DNA from: Pectobacterium carotovorum
GTDB taxonomy: Bacteria; Pseudomonadota; Gammaproteobacteria; Enterobacterales; Enterobacteriaceae
NCBI RefSeq assembly: GCF_033898505.1
Contig: NZ_JAXAFK010000005.1
Span: 217,498-281,497, forward strand
Length of the DNA stretch: 64,000 bases
Direction of reading: 5' to 3'
Position 1 is the first letter of the stretch, and every line of letters begins with the position of its first letter. This document shows positions 1-8,822 of the stretch, in pieces. The notes under the pieces are model-generated. The model did not search any database. It was not told the DNA's origin and saw nothing but the letters and a program-made list of their open reading frames with translations. Made by a program: the position numbers and the translations under genes.

Positions 1-636
1 GGCAAGTGGGCGGATTATGTGGTGCGTTTTATCAGCCTGGCCGGTTATTCCACGCCGATATTCTGGGTCGGTATGATGGGGCTACTGGTGTTCTATGCCT
101 GGCTGAACTGGGTTGGTGGAGCAGGGCGGGTTGATATGGCCTATGACGGCCTGGTGGAAAACCGTACCGGTCTGCTGCTGGTGGATTCGTTACTGGCGGG
201 TGAGTGGGATGTGTTCCGCAGCGCGCTGAATCACCTGGTGTTGCCGGCCACTATTCTTGGTTTCCACTCGCTGGCCTATATCAGCCGTATGACGCGTAGC
301 TTCATGCTGGCGCAGCTTTCGCAGGAATACATCATTACTGCGCGAGTGAAAGGGCTGTCTGAGTTCCGTGTCGTCTGGGCACACGCGTTTCGCAATATTC
401 TGGTTCAGCTTCTGACGGTGGTGGCGCTGGCGTATGGCTCGCTGCTGGAAGGGGCGGTACTGATCGAAACGGTCTTCTCATGGCCGGGCTTTGGTTCCTA
501 TCTGACTGGCAGCCTGCTGCTGGGGGATATGAACGCGGTGATGGGCTGTGTGCTGCTGGTCGGGTTGATCTTCGTGACGCTTAACCTGCTGTCGGACATG
601 TTGTATCAAATCTTTGATCCGAGGACGAACGCATGA
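1..636 (+). CDS. Peptide-type ABC transporter permease (DppB/OppB family), 5' partial
   Basis: Inner-membrane permease subunit of a peptide/nickel-type ABC importer. The reading frame is open to the left edge, so the N-terminus is missing; about 211 codons remain, against roughly 300-340 for the family. Hydrophobic segments alternate with a cytoplasmic loop around SQEYIITARVKGLSEFRVVW, which fits the EAA loop that contacts the ATPase, and the protein ends DPRTNA, the usual DPR-type end of DppB-like permeases. The stop overlaps the start of the next permease (ATGA), so the genes are translationally coupled. The solute-binding protein expected for such a system is not in the window. Substrate cannot be assigned from sequence; dipeptides, oligopeptides or nickel are possible. 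Confidence 0.88.
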   Translation, partial: GKWADYVVRFISLAGYSTPIFWVGMMGLLVFYAWLNWVGGAGRVDMAYDGLVENRTGLLLVDSLLAGEWDVFRSALNHLVLPATILGFHSLAYISRMTRSFMLAQLSQEYIITARVKGLSEFRVVWAHAFRNILVQLLTVVALAYGSLLEGAVLIETVFSWPGFGSYLTGSLLLGDMNAVMGCVLLVGLIFVTLNLLSDMLYQIFDPRTNA

Positions 637-1556
637 ATATTTCCTCTGAGCCGCCGGTCACTCGCGAATCGGTAATGCGGACACCGCCGGAAAAACGCGT
701 GAGCCGCCTGCGGCTACGCGGTGCGCGAATCGGCGGGTTTCTCTTGACGATGCTGCGCAATCCGCTGACCGCGATTGGTTCTGCGATTGTGCTGATGTTG
801 ATGCTGGTCGCCATTTTCGCCCCGTGGATCGCCACGCACGATCCGCTGGTACAGGACTTGGCTAACGCGTTACAAGCCCCGAGTGCGGCGCACTACTTTG
901 GCACCGACGAGTTTGGTCGCGATGTGTTTAGCCGTCTGGTCTATGGTTCACGCATCACGCTGTATATCGTTGCGCTGGTGTCCGTCACCGTTGGGCCTAT
1001 CGGGCTGGCGCTGGGCGTGGTGGCTGGGTATTACGGCGGGATTGTCGATACCATCCTGATGCGTATCACCGATATCTTCATTTCGTTCCCTAGCCTGGTG
1101 TTGGCGCTGGCGTTCGTTGCGGCACTTGGCCCAGGTCTGGAGCATGTGGTGATCGCGATTACGCTGACGGCCTGGCCGCCGATTGCCCGTCTGGCAAGGG
1201 CGGAGACGCTGTCGCTGCGTCACGCGGACTTTGTTTCTGCCGTGAAGCTGCAAGGGGCATCCTCTATTCGCATCCTGCTGCACCACATTGTGCCGCTGTG
1301 TCTGCCGTCGGTGATTATCCGTATCACCATGAATATGGCTGGTATCATTCTGACCGCGGCGGGTCTGGGCTTTCTGGGATTGGGGGCGCAGCCGCCCGAT
1401 CCTGAATGGGGCGCGATGATCTCTGCGGGTCGTCGTTACATGATGGAGTGCTGGTGGTTAGTAACTATTCCGGGGCTGGCGATTTTGATTAACAGCCTGG
1501 CGTTCAACTTCCTTGGAGACGGCCTACGTGACATCCTCGATCCCAGAACTGAATAA
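633..1556 (+). CDS. Peptide-type ABC transporter permease (DppC/OppC family)
   Basis: Second permease of the importer, 307 aa, normal length for the family. An N-terminal cytoplasmic stretch rich in Arg (about residues 1-35) precedes the first membrane helix (VLMLMLVAIFAPWI). The motif HYFGTDEFGRDVFSRL near residue 95 is the typical DppC start-of-domain signature. The EAA loop ARAETLSLRHADFVSAVKLQ and the downstream GFLGLGAQPPDPEWGAM are strongly conserved family features. It starts in the ATGA overlap with the previous gene and overlaps the following ATPase gene, so all four genes form one transcription unit. Confidence 0.93.
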   Translation: MNISSEPPVTRESVMRTPPEKRVSRLRLRGARIGGFLLTMLRNPLTAIGSAIVLMLMLVAIFAPWIATHDPLVQDLANALQAPSAAHYFGTDEFGRDVFSRLVYGSRITLYIVALVSVTVGPIGLALGVVAGYYGGIVDTILMRITDIFISFPSLVLALAFVAALGPGLEHVVIAITLTAWPPIARLARAETLSLRHADFVSAVKLQGASSIRILLHHIVPLCLPSVIIRITMNMAGIILTAAGLGFLGLGAQPPDPEWGAMISAGRRYMMECWWLVTIPGLAILINSLAFNFLGDGLRDILDPRTE

Positions 1557-2415
1557 GTTTTCTCAACGTGCGCCGGGAAGCTCGCCCCTGATGGAAGTGG
1601 AAAATCTGCGGGTGAGTTTCGTGAATCGCGGGACGGTGACTGATGCCGTGCGCGGCGTATCCTTCACGTTGGGCTGTGAAAAGCTGGCGATTGTCGGCGA
1701 ATCCGGCTCCGGTAAATCGACGGTCGGCCGTGCGCTGTTGCAGTTGCATCCGCACAGCGCGCGGATTACGGCGGACAAACTGCGTTTCGGCGATACCGAT
1801 CTGCTGAAAGCGGATGAGGCGCGGATGCGTCAGATTCGCGGCAAGCGTATCTCCATGATTATGCAGGACCCAAAATACTCGCTGAACCCAGTGGTGTGCG
1901 TCGGCGATCAGATTGCCGAAGCCTATCTGGCGCACCATAAGGTGTCGCACCGTGAGGCGAAGGAAAAGGTCATGGCGATGCTGGACGTCGTACGTATTCG
2001 TCAGCCAGAGCGCGTATATAATTTGTATCCTCATGAAATCTCAGGCGGTCAGGGGCAGCGCATCATGATTGCGATGATGCTGATTACGGAACCCGAAATC
2101 GTGATTGCCGATGAACCGACCTCCGCGCTGGACGTGTCTGTGCGCTTGCAGGTGCTGGCGATGTTGGACGATTTGGTGAGCGAGCGTGGCCTGGGGCTGA
2201 TTTTCATTAGTCACGACATCAATCTGGTACGCAGCTTCTGCGATCGTGTGCTGGTGATGTATGCCGGGCGCGTCGTGGAGTCCATTGCTGCCGCCGATCT
2301 CGACAACGCGCAGCATCCGTACACGCGTGGGTTGCTGAATTCGCTGCCGGATATCGATCATCGCCGTCCACGTTTGCCGGTAATGAATCGCGATCCTGCC
2401 TGGATCAACGGATAA
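1528..2415 (+). CDS. Peptide-type ABC transporter ATP-binding protein (DppD/OppD-like)
   Basis: ATPase subunit energising the importer. Visible motifs are Walker A GESGSGKSTVG, the Q-loop MQDPKYSLNP, the signature ISGGQGQR, Walker [13 protein letters not shown] and the switch His in FISHDINLV. GTG at 1528 is preferred because GGAG lies nine bases upstream; TTG at 1513 and ATG at 1591 are alternatives in the same frame. At about 295 aa the protein is shorter than E. coli DppD (about 327 aa): it ends soon after the HPYTRGLL motif, so the regulatory C-terminal extension is reduced. It overlaps the preceding permease gene by 29 bases with this start. Confidence 0.9.
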   Translation: MTSSIPELNKFSQRAPGSSPLMEVENLRVSFVNRGTVTDAVRGVSFTLGCEKLAIVGESGSGKSTVGRALLQLHPHSARITADKLRFGDTDLLKADEARMRQIRGKRISMIMQDPKYSLNPVVCVGDQIAEAYLAHHKVSHREAKEKVMAMLDVVRIRQPERVYNLYPHEISGGQGQRIMIAMMLITEPEIVIADEPTSALDVSVRLQVLAMLDDLVSERGLGLIFISHDINLVRSFCDRVLVMYAGRVVESIAAADLDNAQHPYTRGLLNSLPDIDHRRPRLPVMNRDPAWING

Positions 2416-2426
2416 AGGGGATAATC

Positions 2427-3236
2427 ATGGCAACTGAAGCAATGAGTCAGCGTAAGCCGATGATCGAAGTGAATAACCTGAATCTCTCTTTTGGTCATGG
2501 CAGCGCGAAGAATCAGGTGTTGTACGATGTGAACCTCACCGTCAACGATGGCGATATCTTCGGTCTGGTGGGGGAATCGGGCTCCGGCAAAACTACGGTG
2601 CTGAAGTGTCTGGCCGGGCTGTTTAACCATTGGGAAGGCACGCTGCTGATTGGCGGTAAGAAACTGGCGCACCGGATCGATCAAGCGCGCTGTCGCCAGG
2701 TGCAGATGGTGTTCCAAGATCCGTACGGATCGCTGCATCCTCGTCATACCGTGGAATCCATTCTGGAAGAACCGTTGTCGATCCACCGTTTTGACGATCG
2801 TGACGATCGTATCGACAGCTTGCTGGAGAAGGTTGGGCTGGGAACGAACTTCCGTCGCCGCTACCCGCACCAGCTTTCGGGCGGGCAGCGCCAGCGTGTG
2901 GCGATTGCCCGTGCGCTGATTCTGGAGCCAAGGGTTCTGCTGCTGGATGAGCCGACGTCGGCGCTGGATGTGTCGGTACAGGCGGAAATTCTCAACCTGC
3001 TTATGGAGTTGCAGCAGCAGGAAAAGCTGACCTACCTGATGGTGACGCACGATTTGGGCGTAATTTCCCATTTGTGTCATAAAGTGGCGGTGATGCAGTA
3101 CGGCAAGATACTGGAGACGCTGGAAACCGACGATCTGACCAGTGATGTGCCGAAGGATGCGTATACCTCGATGCTGGTGGATGCCAGCCGTCAGTACAGT
3201 CGTGATCTGGCGATACGCTCGGAGCGCATGGGCTAG
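2427..3236 (+). CDS. Peptide-type ABC transporter ATP-binding protein (DppF/OppF-like)
   Basis: Second ATPase of the importer, 269 aa. It has Walker [14 protein letters not shown]-loop [12 protein letters not shown], signature [15 protein letters not shown], Walker [15 protein letters not shown] and switch His in VTHDLGVI. The pair of non-identical ATPases and pair of permeases is the standard architecture of the peptide/nickel class, where a heterodimer of ATPases drives transport. ATG is preceded by AAAGGGG with good spacing, 11 bases after the previous stop. A strong terminator follows at 3277-3301, so this is the last gene of the operon. Confidence 0.92.
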   Translation: MATEAMSQRKPMIEVNNLNLSFGHGSAKNQVLYDVNLTVNDGDIFGLVGESGSGKTTVLKCLAGLFNHWEGTLLIGGKKLAHRIDQARCRQVQMVFQDPYGSLHPRHTVESILEEPLSIHRFDDRDDRIDSLLEKVGLGTNFRRRYPHQLSGGQRQRVAIARALILEPRVLLLDEPTSALDVSVQAEILNLLMELQQQEKLTYLMVTHDLGVISHLCHKVAVMQYGKILETLETDDLTSDVPKDAYTSMLVDASRQYSRDLAIRSERMG

Positions 3237-3276
3237 ATGCGTACGGACTAGATACGCTGCGCGATAATCATCATAG

Positions 3277-3301
3277 GGGCCGAGCAATCGGCCCTTTTTT
3301 T
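3277..3301 (+). terminator. Rho-independent terminator of the ABC transporter operon
   Basis: A perfect 7-bp stem GGGCCGA/TCGGCCC with loop GCAA is followed by seven T. It lies about 40 bases after the last ATPase gene. Confidence 0.9.
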
Positions 3302-3442
3302 ATCCTTTGCACAGGTTTTCGCTCACAGTTGGTTACGAACAGACTTTTATACGTAAAAAAAGGTAAATGGGTAGCGTTGAAGAGTGTGGATACTTACAAT
3401 CACTACGCTTTCTGTAGTCGGCCTCTTCAAAAAGGAATTCTC

Positions 3443-4015
3443 ATGTTCAAACGTACTCTGGTTGCCGCGGCAGCCCTTATTTCACTGACGGCATTTTCTC
3501 CCGCCTTTGCGGCTTCTGACACCACTACGCGTGTACTGTTGACGACGTCTGCGGGCAATATCGAACTGTCTTTAGATAACCAAAAAGCACCAGTTTCGGT
3601 AAAAAATTTCGTCGAGTACGTTAACAATGGTTTTTATAACGGGACGACATTTCACCGTGTGATCCCTGGTTTTATGGTGCAAGGCGGCGGCTTTTCTGGC
3701 GAAATGAACCAAAAAGCGACGAATGCACCGATCAAGAATGAAGCCGACAACGGCCTGCGTAACCAACGCGGCACGATCGCGATGGCGCGTACCGCAGAAA
3801 AGGATAGTGCGACCAGCCAGTTCTTTATCAACGTTGCAGACAATGCGTTCCTCGATCACGGCCAGCGTGATTTTGGCTACGCCGTGTTCGGTAAAGTCGT
3901 GAAGGGCATGGAAGTGGTAGATAAGATCTCTCAGGTACAAACGAAGAATGTCGGGCCTTACCAGAATGTGCCGACCACGCCTATCGTGATTCAGTCCGCG
4001 AAAGTGCTGCCCTGA
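3443..4015 (+). CDS. ppiA: Periplasmic peptidyl-prolyl cis-trans isomerase A (cyclophilin type)
   Basis: Cyclophilin that isomerises Xaa-Pro bonds of exported proteins in the periplasm. ATG at 3443 gives 190 aa, the length of E. coli PpiA, and begins with a Sec signal peptide ([18 protein letters not shown], cleavage after AFAA). An in-frame ATG at 3329 would bury this signal, so it is rejected. Catalytic cyclophilin motifs are present: [16 protein letters not shown] (with the active-site FHR), [10 protein letters not shown] and the DHG-type loop. AAGGAATTCTC precedes the start. In E. coli ppiA is followed by the fic-pabA region; here the pectate lyase cluster intervenes. Confidence 0.96.
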   Translation: MFKRTLVAAAALISLTAFSPAFAASDTTTRVLLTTSAGNIELSLDNQKAPVSVKNFVEYVNNGFYNGTTFHRVIPGFMVQGGGFSGEMNQKATNAPIKNEADNGLRNQRGTIAMARTAEKDSATSQFFINVADNAFLDHGQRDFGYAVFGKVVKGMEVVDKISQVQTKNVGPYQNVPTTPIVIQSAKVLP

Positions 4016-4046
4016 GTGGTGAGATAGATAAGAGCTGAGAATACGA

Positions 4047-4070
4047 AAAAGGCCACTGATGTGGCCTTTT
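4047..4070. terminator. Bidirectional terminator between ppiA and pelZ
   Basis: A perfect 10-bp palindrome AAAAGGCCAC-TGAT-GTGGCCTTTT lies between two convergent genes. A/T tracts on both sides allow it to act for ppiA (plus) and pelZ (minus). Confidence 0.85.
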
Positions 4071-4103
4071 GGCATTTTACTCTGCTATTCCATTACCGCC
4101 GTT

Positions 4104-5381
4104 TTATTCCAGTGCTTTTGCCATCTGCTGTAGCCAGGTATCCACACCCGTGCTCGGCACGTTCAACTGACGGTAGGTGGCTGTTGCAACGGGATAGCCG
4201 CCAACCTCTTCCTGGCTGTTCACGAAGCCACCTGTCCGCTGTTTGACATTCTCTACGATACGTTTATCGACGGCATCACGATCTTTCGGTCGTGCGCCTG
4301 CGCTTTGCAGTACCTGATTGGTAACGGCGCTGGCGGGTGATGCCGTTAAACCAGAAGGCCAGATAGGGGACACTTTGAGTAAATTAATCCCGCTGCCTGA
4401 GGTTTGCGGTGCGGTTTTTCCTTTAGCATCGTAAGCGAGGTTATCTGACATCCAGACATCGCCGGAGCTGTTGCTTCCTACCAATCCTAAACCTGCTTTG
4501 GTATTGGCACCGTAGTGCATCACGTTACCCGCAACGGAAACGCGTGGGCTGGCGGGCATGGTTTTCCCTTCCCACTCACCCTTAACTCCACCAACGCGAA
4601 CGCCCCAAATGCCGGGGTTGTAGATCAGATTATTGACCATGACACCCGTTGAGCCAGCCTTGAACCAGGCGTTGCGCTCGTTGTTGTGCGCATACAGGCT
4701 GCCAATGATTGACACATCAGTCACGTTATCGTGAACCAGCGTGCCCATCGAGTGGATGCCTTTGGTGTGAGCCGAGTCGTATAAGCCTTCAGCAACAATA
4801 TTATTTGAAAGTGTGATGCGGTGTGCGGTTCCCTGTGGGCCGTCATAGCGTGGGCCAGAGATAGACAGGTTTTCGTCTGTCCCCCAGGCGAAACTCGAGT
4901 GGTCGATTACGACGTTGTAGGCATCTTTACCGTTGATTGAAACATCGCGTTCAAAGCCGCTTTTTTTACCCGTACCGGCATCGCCGATGCGAAAACGGAT
5001 ATGCTGCATAAGCACATCATGCGTGCTAATTCCCATTCCGCCGCGAATGATTGTAATGCCGGGAGAGGGGGCAGTCTGGCCGGCGATGGTGACAAACGGC
5101 TCCGTTAACCGAAGGTCGCTTTTATTCAGGTCGATAATCCCGCCAACCTCAAAAACAATAATGCGCGGCCCTTTGGCGGCCAGGGCTTCCCGAAGTGAAC
5201 CGGCTCCGGAAGAAGCCAGCGTTGTGACGCGAATAATACGCCCACCGCTGCCTGCGACGGTATCGGTTCCGAATCCTTTCAGCTCTGGTGCTGCCGGTGT
5301 GGCGGCGCTAGCCATCGGTATGCCGACACTGAATACTAATCCAGTGCTGAACAGTGCGGCGAACAGAAGAGAACGTTTCAT
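4104..5381 (-). CDS. pelZ: Pectate lyase PelZ
   Basis: Secreted pectate lyase of the parallel beta-helix type, cleaving polygalacturonate by beta-elimination. The protein is 425 aa with a signal peptide of about 27 residues ending in ASA. Beta-helix features include IDHSSFAWGTDENLS (the vWiDH-like Ca-binding region of PL1 enzymes) and a ladder of N-rich turns (SNNIVAEG, VNNLIYNPG). It is longer than and divergent from PelA/B/C, matching the PelZ type found next to pelC in soft-rot bacteria. AAGGA precedes the ATG. The gene starts only 23 bases after the T-tract of the pelC terminator, so it has almost no room for its own promoter and may depend on read-through. Assignment as pelZ rests on family features plus position. 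Confidence 0.88.
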   Translation of the reverse strand: MKRSLLFAALFSTGLVFSVGIPMASAATPAAPELKGFGTDTVAGSGGRIIRVTTLASSGAGSLREALAAKGPRIIVFEVGGIIDLNKSDLRLTEPFVTIAGQTAPSPGITIIRGGMGISTHDVLMQHIRFRIGDAGTGKKSGFERDVSINGKDAYNVVIDHSSFAWGTDENLSISGPRYDGPQGTAHRITLSNNIVAEGLYDSAHTKGIHSMGTLVHDNVTDVSIIGSLYAHNNERNAWFKAGSTGVMVNNLIYNPGIWGVRVGGVKGEWEGKTMPASPRVSVAGNVMHYGANTKAGLGLVGSNSSGDVWMSDNLAYDAKGKTAPQTSGSGINLLKVSPIWPSGLTASPASAVTNQVLQSAGARPKDRDAVDKRIVENVKQRTGGFVNSQEEVGGYPVATATYRQLNVPSTGVDTWLQQMAKALE

Positions 5382-5404
5382 TTCATTTCCTTGAATATTA
5401 ACGA

Positions 5405-5435
5405 TAAAAATGAGCGAGCCCTTAGGGCTCGCTCA
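5405..5435 (-). terminator. pelC terminator, directly upstream of pelZ
   Basis: On the minus strand, the 11-bp stem TGAGCGAGCCC/GGGCTCGCTCA with a 3-base loop is followed by a run of T (A-tract at 5406-5410). It is 112 bases after the pelC stop. Its loop-and-stem sequence is closely related to those after pelB and pelA. Confidence 0.88.
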
Positions 5436-5547
5436 AGTGCGGCCCGAACGATAAACCGACGGGCGTTAAACTCGCTTGCAGGCTCCTGCTAGCACAGGAC
5501 AATGAGGGGCGGAGCCTGAAGTTCGCTTATTTACGCTTTACACTTAA

Positions 5548-6672
5548 TTAGTTACAGCTTGCTGCCGTCAGGACGGCAAGGTTTTTGCCTACGCCAGCAT
5601 AGTTCGCCAGTTTATCCTTCACGCACTGTGGTGAAACGGTAGAGTAGCTGTAAGGAAGAGAAGGGAATGTGCCTGTGCTCTTCCAGTCTTCAGCATTCAC
5701 GTAGGGCTTGGAATCTTTATCCCAGGTGATGTTGTATTTAGCGAAGTCAGCCGGGCTCATAACGTTGTTATTACGCAGATCCCAGGTACCGAAGTTGGAA
5801 CCGTCGTAACGTGAGGTCACTGGGTTTTTCGCATTTTCGAACCAGTTACGTTCGATCAGCGCAATACCATTCTGGCGCACGTTCAGACCAGAACTGGTGA
5901 TACCAGTATACAGGTTGTTGTAGGCGTGAACTTTACCGCCACGTTGCAGTGGGAGGCGAGCGTTAACGTCATCGTAAATATTGTGATGGTAAGTCAGGTC
6001 ACGGCCAGTATCGCTGCTGCTGAAGCCGCTCAGCCCCACTTTTTTGATGCCGTGAATGTAGTTGTACGACACCGTTACGTTGGTTGAGGCTTTCTTGATA
6101 TCAATCGCGGATTCGAATGTGGTGTCACCGTCTTTTGTGCCTGCGCATTCAAAGTTTTTCGCGAAGATCTCGTTGTGGTCAATCCAGACGTTTGGTGTGT
6201 TATCGATACGAATCGCATCGCCGTCCTGCGCGCCGCCAGGCATGTAGCCGAAACGCATATTGCGGATAACGATATCGGATGATTTAACCAGCCAGATCCC
6301 AAAGTTAGCGGAAGAACCGTTGGTTCCGATAATGGTAATCCCTTTGGTGAACTCTTTGATTTCCACACCACGTGCGTCTTTCTTCCACTGACCGCAGATA
6401 TCGTTCTCTGCGGCTTTAATCAGCGCGTCTTCATTACCGTTATAGGTGATGACGAGCGGGTAAGCGCCCCCTTTGACTTTCTTACCTTTGGAATCCAGCT
6501 TCGCTTCTTCGATGATATCAATAATATCTTGCATGGAACGTGCGGTTTTTTTCACGGCACCGGCAACGTCGCCGCCGTCAGTGGTGGCATAACCCCCCGT
6601 ATTTGCCGCCATTGTCGGTTGAGCCGCAAGTAATAACAGCCCAGCGGCTGCAGAAGGCAGTAGGTATTTCAT
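5548..6672 (-). CDS. pelC: Pectate lyase PelC (PL1 family)
   Basis: Major secreted pectate lyase, 374 aa. Residues 1-22 form a Sec signal (MKYLLPSAAAGLLLLAAQ...TMA) almost identical to the classic PelB leader; the mature enzyme would leave the cell by the Out type II secretion system. PL1 motifs: NVWIDHNEIFAKNFECAGT with Ca-binding acidic residues, and ARLPLQRGGKVHAYNN, containing the RxPxxR catalytic arginine region. The C-terminal cysteines (PQCVKD, AASCN) match the family disulfide. AAGGAGAG precedes the start. It is a paralogue of the two upstream genes. Naming A/B/C follows order of transcription and could be permuted; the family call is certain. Confidence 0.9.
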   Translation of the reverse strand: MKYLLPSAAAGLLLLAAQPTMAANTGGYATTDGGDVAGAVKKTARSMQDIIDIIEEAKLDSKGKKVKGGAYPLVITYNGNEDALIKAAENDICGQWKKDARGVEIKEFTKGITIIGTNGSSANFGIWLVKSSDIVIRNMRFGYMPGGAQDGDAIRIDNTPNVWIDHNEIFAKNFECAGTKDGDTTFESAIDIKKASTNVTVSYNYIHGIKKVGLSGFSSSDTGRDLTYHHNIYDDVNARLPLQRGGKVHAYNNLYTGITSSGLNVRQNGIALIERNWFENAKNPVTSRYDGSNFGTWDLRNNNVMSPADFAKYNITWDKDSKPYVNAEDWKSTGTFPSLPYSYSTVSPQCVKDKLANYAGVGKNLAVLTAASCN

Positions 6673-6755
6673 TCAGGTACTCTCCTTGGAATTGAATTTT
6701 TTGGGTATAAATGATCCACATAACCCAGATTATATTATTGGGTTGTTTCAATAAA

Positions 6756-6775
6756 AATGAAATCAAGGTTTATTG
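6756..6775. promoter_or_regulatory. KdgR-like operator of pelC
   Basis: AATGAAA-TCAAG-GTTTATTG fits the GAAA-N6-TTT core of the KdgR box, the pectin-catabolism repressor site of soft-rot bacteria. Directly before it, TTTCAATAAAAATGAAA is shared with the pelA and pelB upstream regions at the same distance (pelA 71, pelC 74 bases from ATG). Operator function is inferred. Confidence 0.55.
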
Positions 6776-7001
6776 AAATCCCGATTAAGTGTTATCATAA
6801 AAATAAAATAATTCAATATTTAGGTATTAAATCTATCGGATGAATAACGCACAAAATATTGATGACTAATAAGTATCTATTTTAAATGGTAATATTTTTT
6901 TTCATTTTTTCTAAAAAATGACGTTGAGAGTTTTTATGAAAAATAAAATTATATTTCGTTTTATTATTCTGCGGTGAGGTAGCTTTGATAGCGGTGATAA
7001 C

Positions 7002-7017
7002 TGTGAGGGACATCAAC
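7002..7017. promoter_or_regulatory. CRP-like site upstream of pelC
   Basis: TGTGA-GGGACA-TCAAC matches the CRP consensus TGTGA-N6-TCACA at eight of ten positions. It lies about 330 bases from the pelC ATG, far for a simple activator site; the call is tentative. Confidence 0.35.
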
Positions 7018-7253
7018 AAATAAGTAAAATTTCCTCATTGAGATGGTCATGCCAAAAAATAGTTGATGCCGATCAAATTATTAATTAATCCCGTGTTGAT
7101 GAGTCACGATTCTTTTTATTATTTAATCCTTAATTAATGAATGGTTTTTTCATTAATCAATCAAGCTATTAATTAATTACTAAATAATTAGTCTGATCTT
7201 TAATTATCCTCTCTTTAAGAAATCGGTATCCATGTTCATGTGTAGGTTTCCAT

Positions 7254-7283
7254 AAAAAATGAGCGAGCTCTTAGAGCTCGCTC
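7254..7283 (-). terminator. pelB terminator
   Basis: On the minus strand, GAGCGAGCTC-TAA-GAGCTCGCTC (perfect 10-bp stem) followed by ATTTTTT. It is about 220 bases after the pelB stop because an ERIC repeat (7298-7423) sits between the stop and the hairpin. Confidence 0.88.
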
Positions 7284-7297
7284 GGGTAGAACCGTGC

Positions 7298-7423
<126 letters not shown>

Positions 7424-7504
7424 TCAGCGTGAAGAGACACGGCTGCGGGACATTCAGGCTGATGATTTCCTGTCACTTATGTGACGGAGAAAGCCTGACC
7501 GCCT

Positions 7505-8629
7505 TTATTTGCAGTTAGCTGCTGTCAGTACCGCCAGGTTTTTACCTACGCCAGCATAGTTTGCCAGTTTATCCTTCACGCACTGTGCAGAAACCGGGGT
7601 GTATTTATAAGAGATGGAAGGGAATTTTCCGGTGCTTTTCCAATCATCCGCATTGATATGAGCAGAGGAAGGTCTGCCCCAGGTGATGTTGTATTTGGAG
7701 AAGTCTGCCGGTTTGGTGATGTTGTTGTTGCGCAACTCCCAGGTACCGAAGTTGGAGCTGTCGTTACGTGCTGTCACCGGGTTCAGTGCATTTTCAAACC
7801 AGTTGCTTTCGATCAGCGCGATCCCTTTCTGGCGGACGTTAAAGCCTGAACCGGTGATGCCGTCATACAGGTTGTTGTACGCATGAACCAGACCACCACG
7901 CTGCAGCGGCAGACGTGAGTTAACATCACGGTAGATATTGTGATGATAAGTCAGGTTACGACCCGTATCCGAATTGCTTGCACCGCTCAGACCCACTTTT
8001 TTAATGCCGTGGATGTAGTTGTAGGACACCGTGACGTTAGTTGACCCTTTCTTGATATCGACGGCCGATTCAAAAGTAGTGTCATTGTCTGGCGTGCCTT
8101 TACACTCAAAGTTTTTGGCAAAGATTTCATTGTGGTCAATCCAGACGTTCGGCGAGTTATCGATACGAATAGCATCGCCGTCTTGTGCACCGCCCGGCAT
8201 ATAGCCAAAGCGCATATTACGTACGACAACGTTGGATGAATTGATAATCCAGATACCGAAGTTGGCGGATGAGCCATTGGTGCCCTGAATGGTGATCCCT
8301 TTGGTAAACTCTTTGACTTCTACGCCGCGCGCGTCCTTACTCCACTGACCGCAGATATTTTTTTCGGCCGCTTTGATTAGCGAGTCTTCATTACCGTTAT
8401 AGGTGATGATAAGCGGATACGCACCGCCTTTAACTTTCTTGCCTTTTGAATCCACTTTTGCGGCTTCAATGATATCCACAATTTCTTTCAGAGAACGTGC
8501 GGTCTTTTTTACGGCACCGGAAACTTCTCCACCATCCGTGGTGGCATAACCGCCCGTATTTGCGGCCATGGCTGGCTGAGCAGCGAACAGTAACAATCCG
8601 GCAGCTGCCGTAGGCAATAGGTATTTCAT
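7505..8629 (-). CDS. pelB: Pectate lyase PelB (PL1 family)
   Basis: Secreted pectate lyase of 374 aa. ATG at 8629 begins the signal MKYLLPTAAAGLLLFAAQ..AMA, which differs from the well-known pelB leader by one residue; an in-frame ATG 36 bases upstream would place a polar extension before it and is rejected. Ca-binding and catalytic motifs NVWIDHNEIFAKNFECKGT and SRLPLQRGGLVHAYNN are intact. GTCTCCTTGG on the plus strand (AAGGAGAC on the minus) is the ribosome site. Unlike pelA and pelC, its promoter region is interrupted by an ERIC element, and a second ERIC lies in its 3' untranslated region. Confidence 0.92.
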   Translation of the reverse strand: MKYLLPTAAAGLLLFAAQPAMAANTGGYATTDGGEVSGAVKKTARSLKEIVDIIEAAKVDSKGKKVKGGAYPLIITYNGNEDSLIKAAEKNICGQWSKDARGVEVKEFTKGITIQGTNGSSANFGIWIINSSNVVVRNMRFGYMPGGAQDGDAIRIDNSPNVWIDHNEIFAKNFECKGTPDNDTTFESAVDIKKGSTNVTVSYNYIHGIKKVGLSGASNSDTGRNLTYHHNIYRDVNSRLPLQRGGLVHAYNNLYDGITGSGFNVRQKGIALIESNWFENALNPVTARNDSSNFGTWELRNNNITKPADFSKYNITWGRPSSAHINADDWKSTGKFPSISYKYTPVSAQCVKDKLANYAGVGKNLAVLTAANCK

Positions 8630-8693
8630 TATAACTGTCTCCTTGGAATATAATTTCATGGGCATTTATTGCTCCGTATGCCCGATGTAACAG

Positions 8694-8822
<129 letters not shown>

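Larger units (their letters stand above)
6673..7253. other. AT-rich regulatory region upstream of pelC
   Basis: No gene is visible. Reading on the minus strand it holds the pelC leader with AAGGAGAG, a TATAAT-like -10 (6729-6734), the KdgR-like box at 6756-6775, a CRP-like site at 7002-7017 and a perfect short palindrome near 7063-7076. The remainder is about 75-80% A+T with poly-A/T runs, as expected of a curved, H-NS-type regulatory region, but no further sites can be supported. Confidence 0.6.

Noticed and set aside
2358..3287. A 309-codon minus-strand frame opposite the second ABC ATPase
   Set aside because: Shadow of a real gene; composition rich in His, Gln and Arg and no known domain.
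3329..3442. A longer start for ppiA
   Set aside because: It would place 38 residues before a clear Sec signal peptide.
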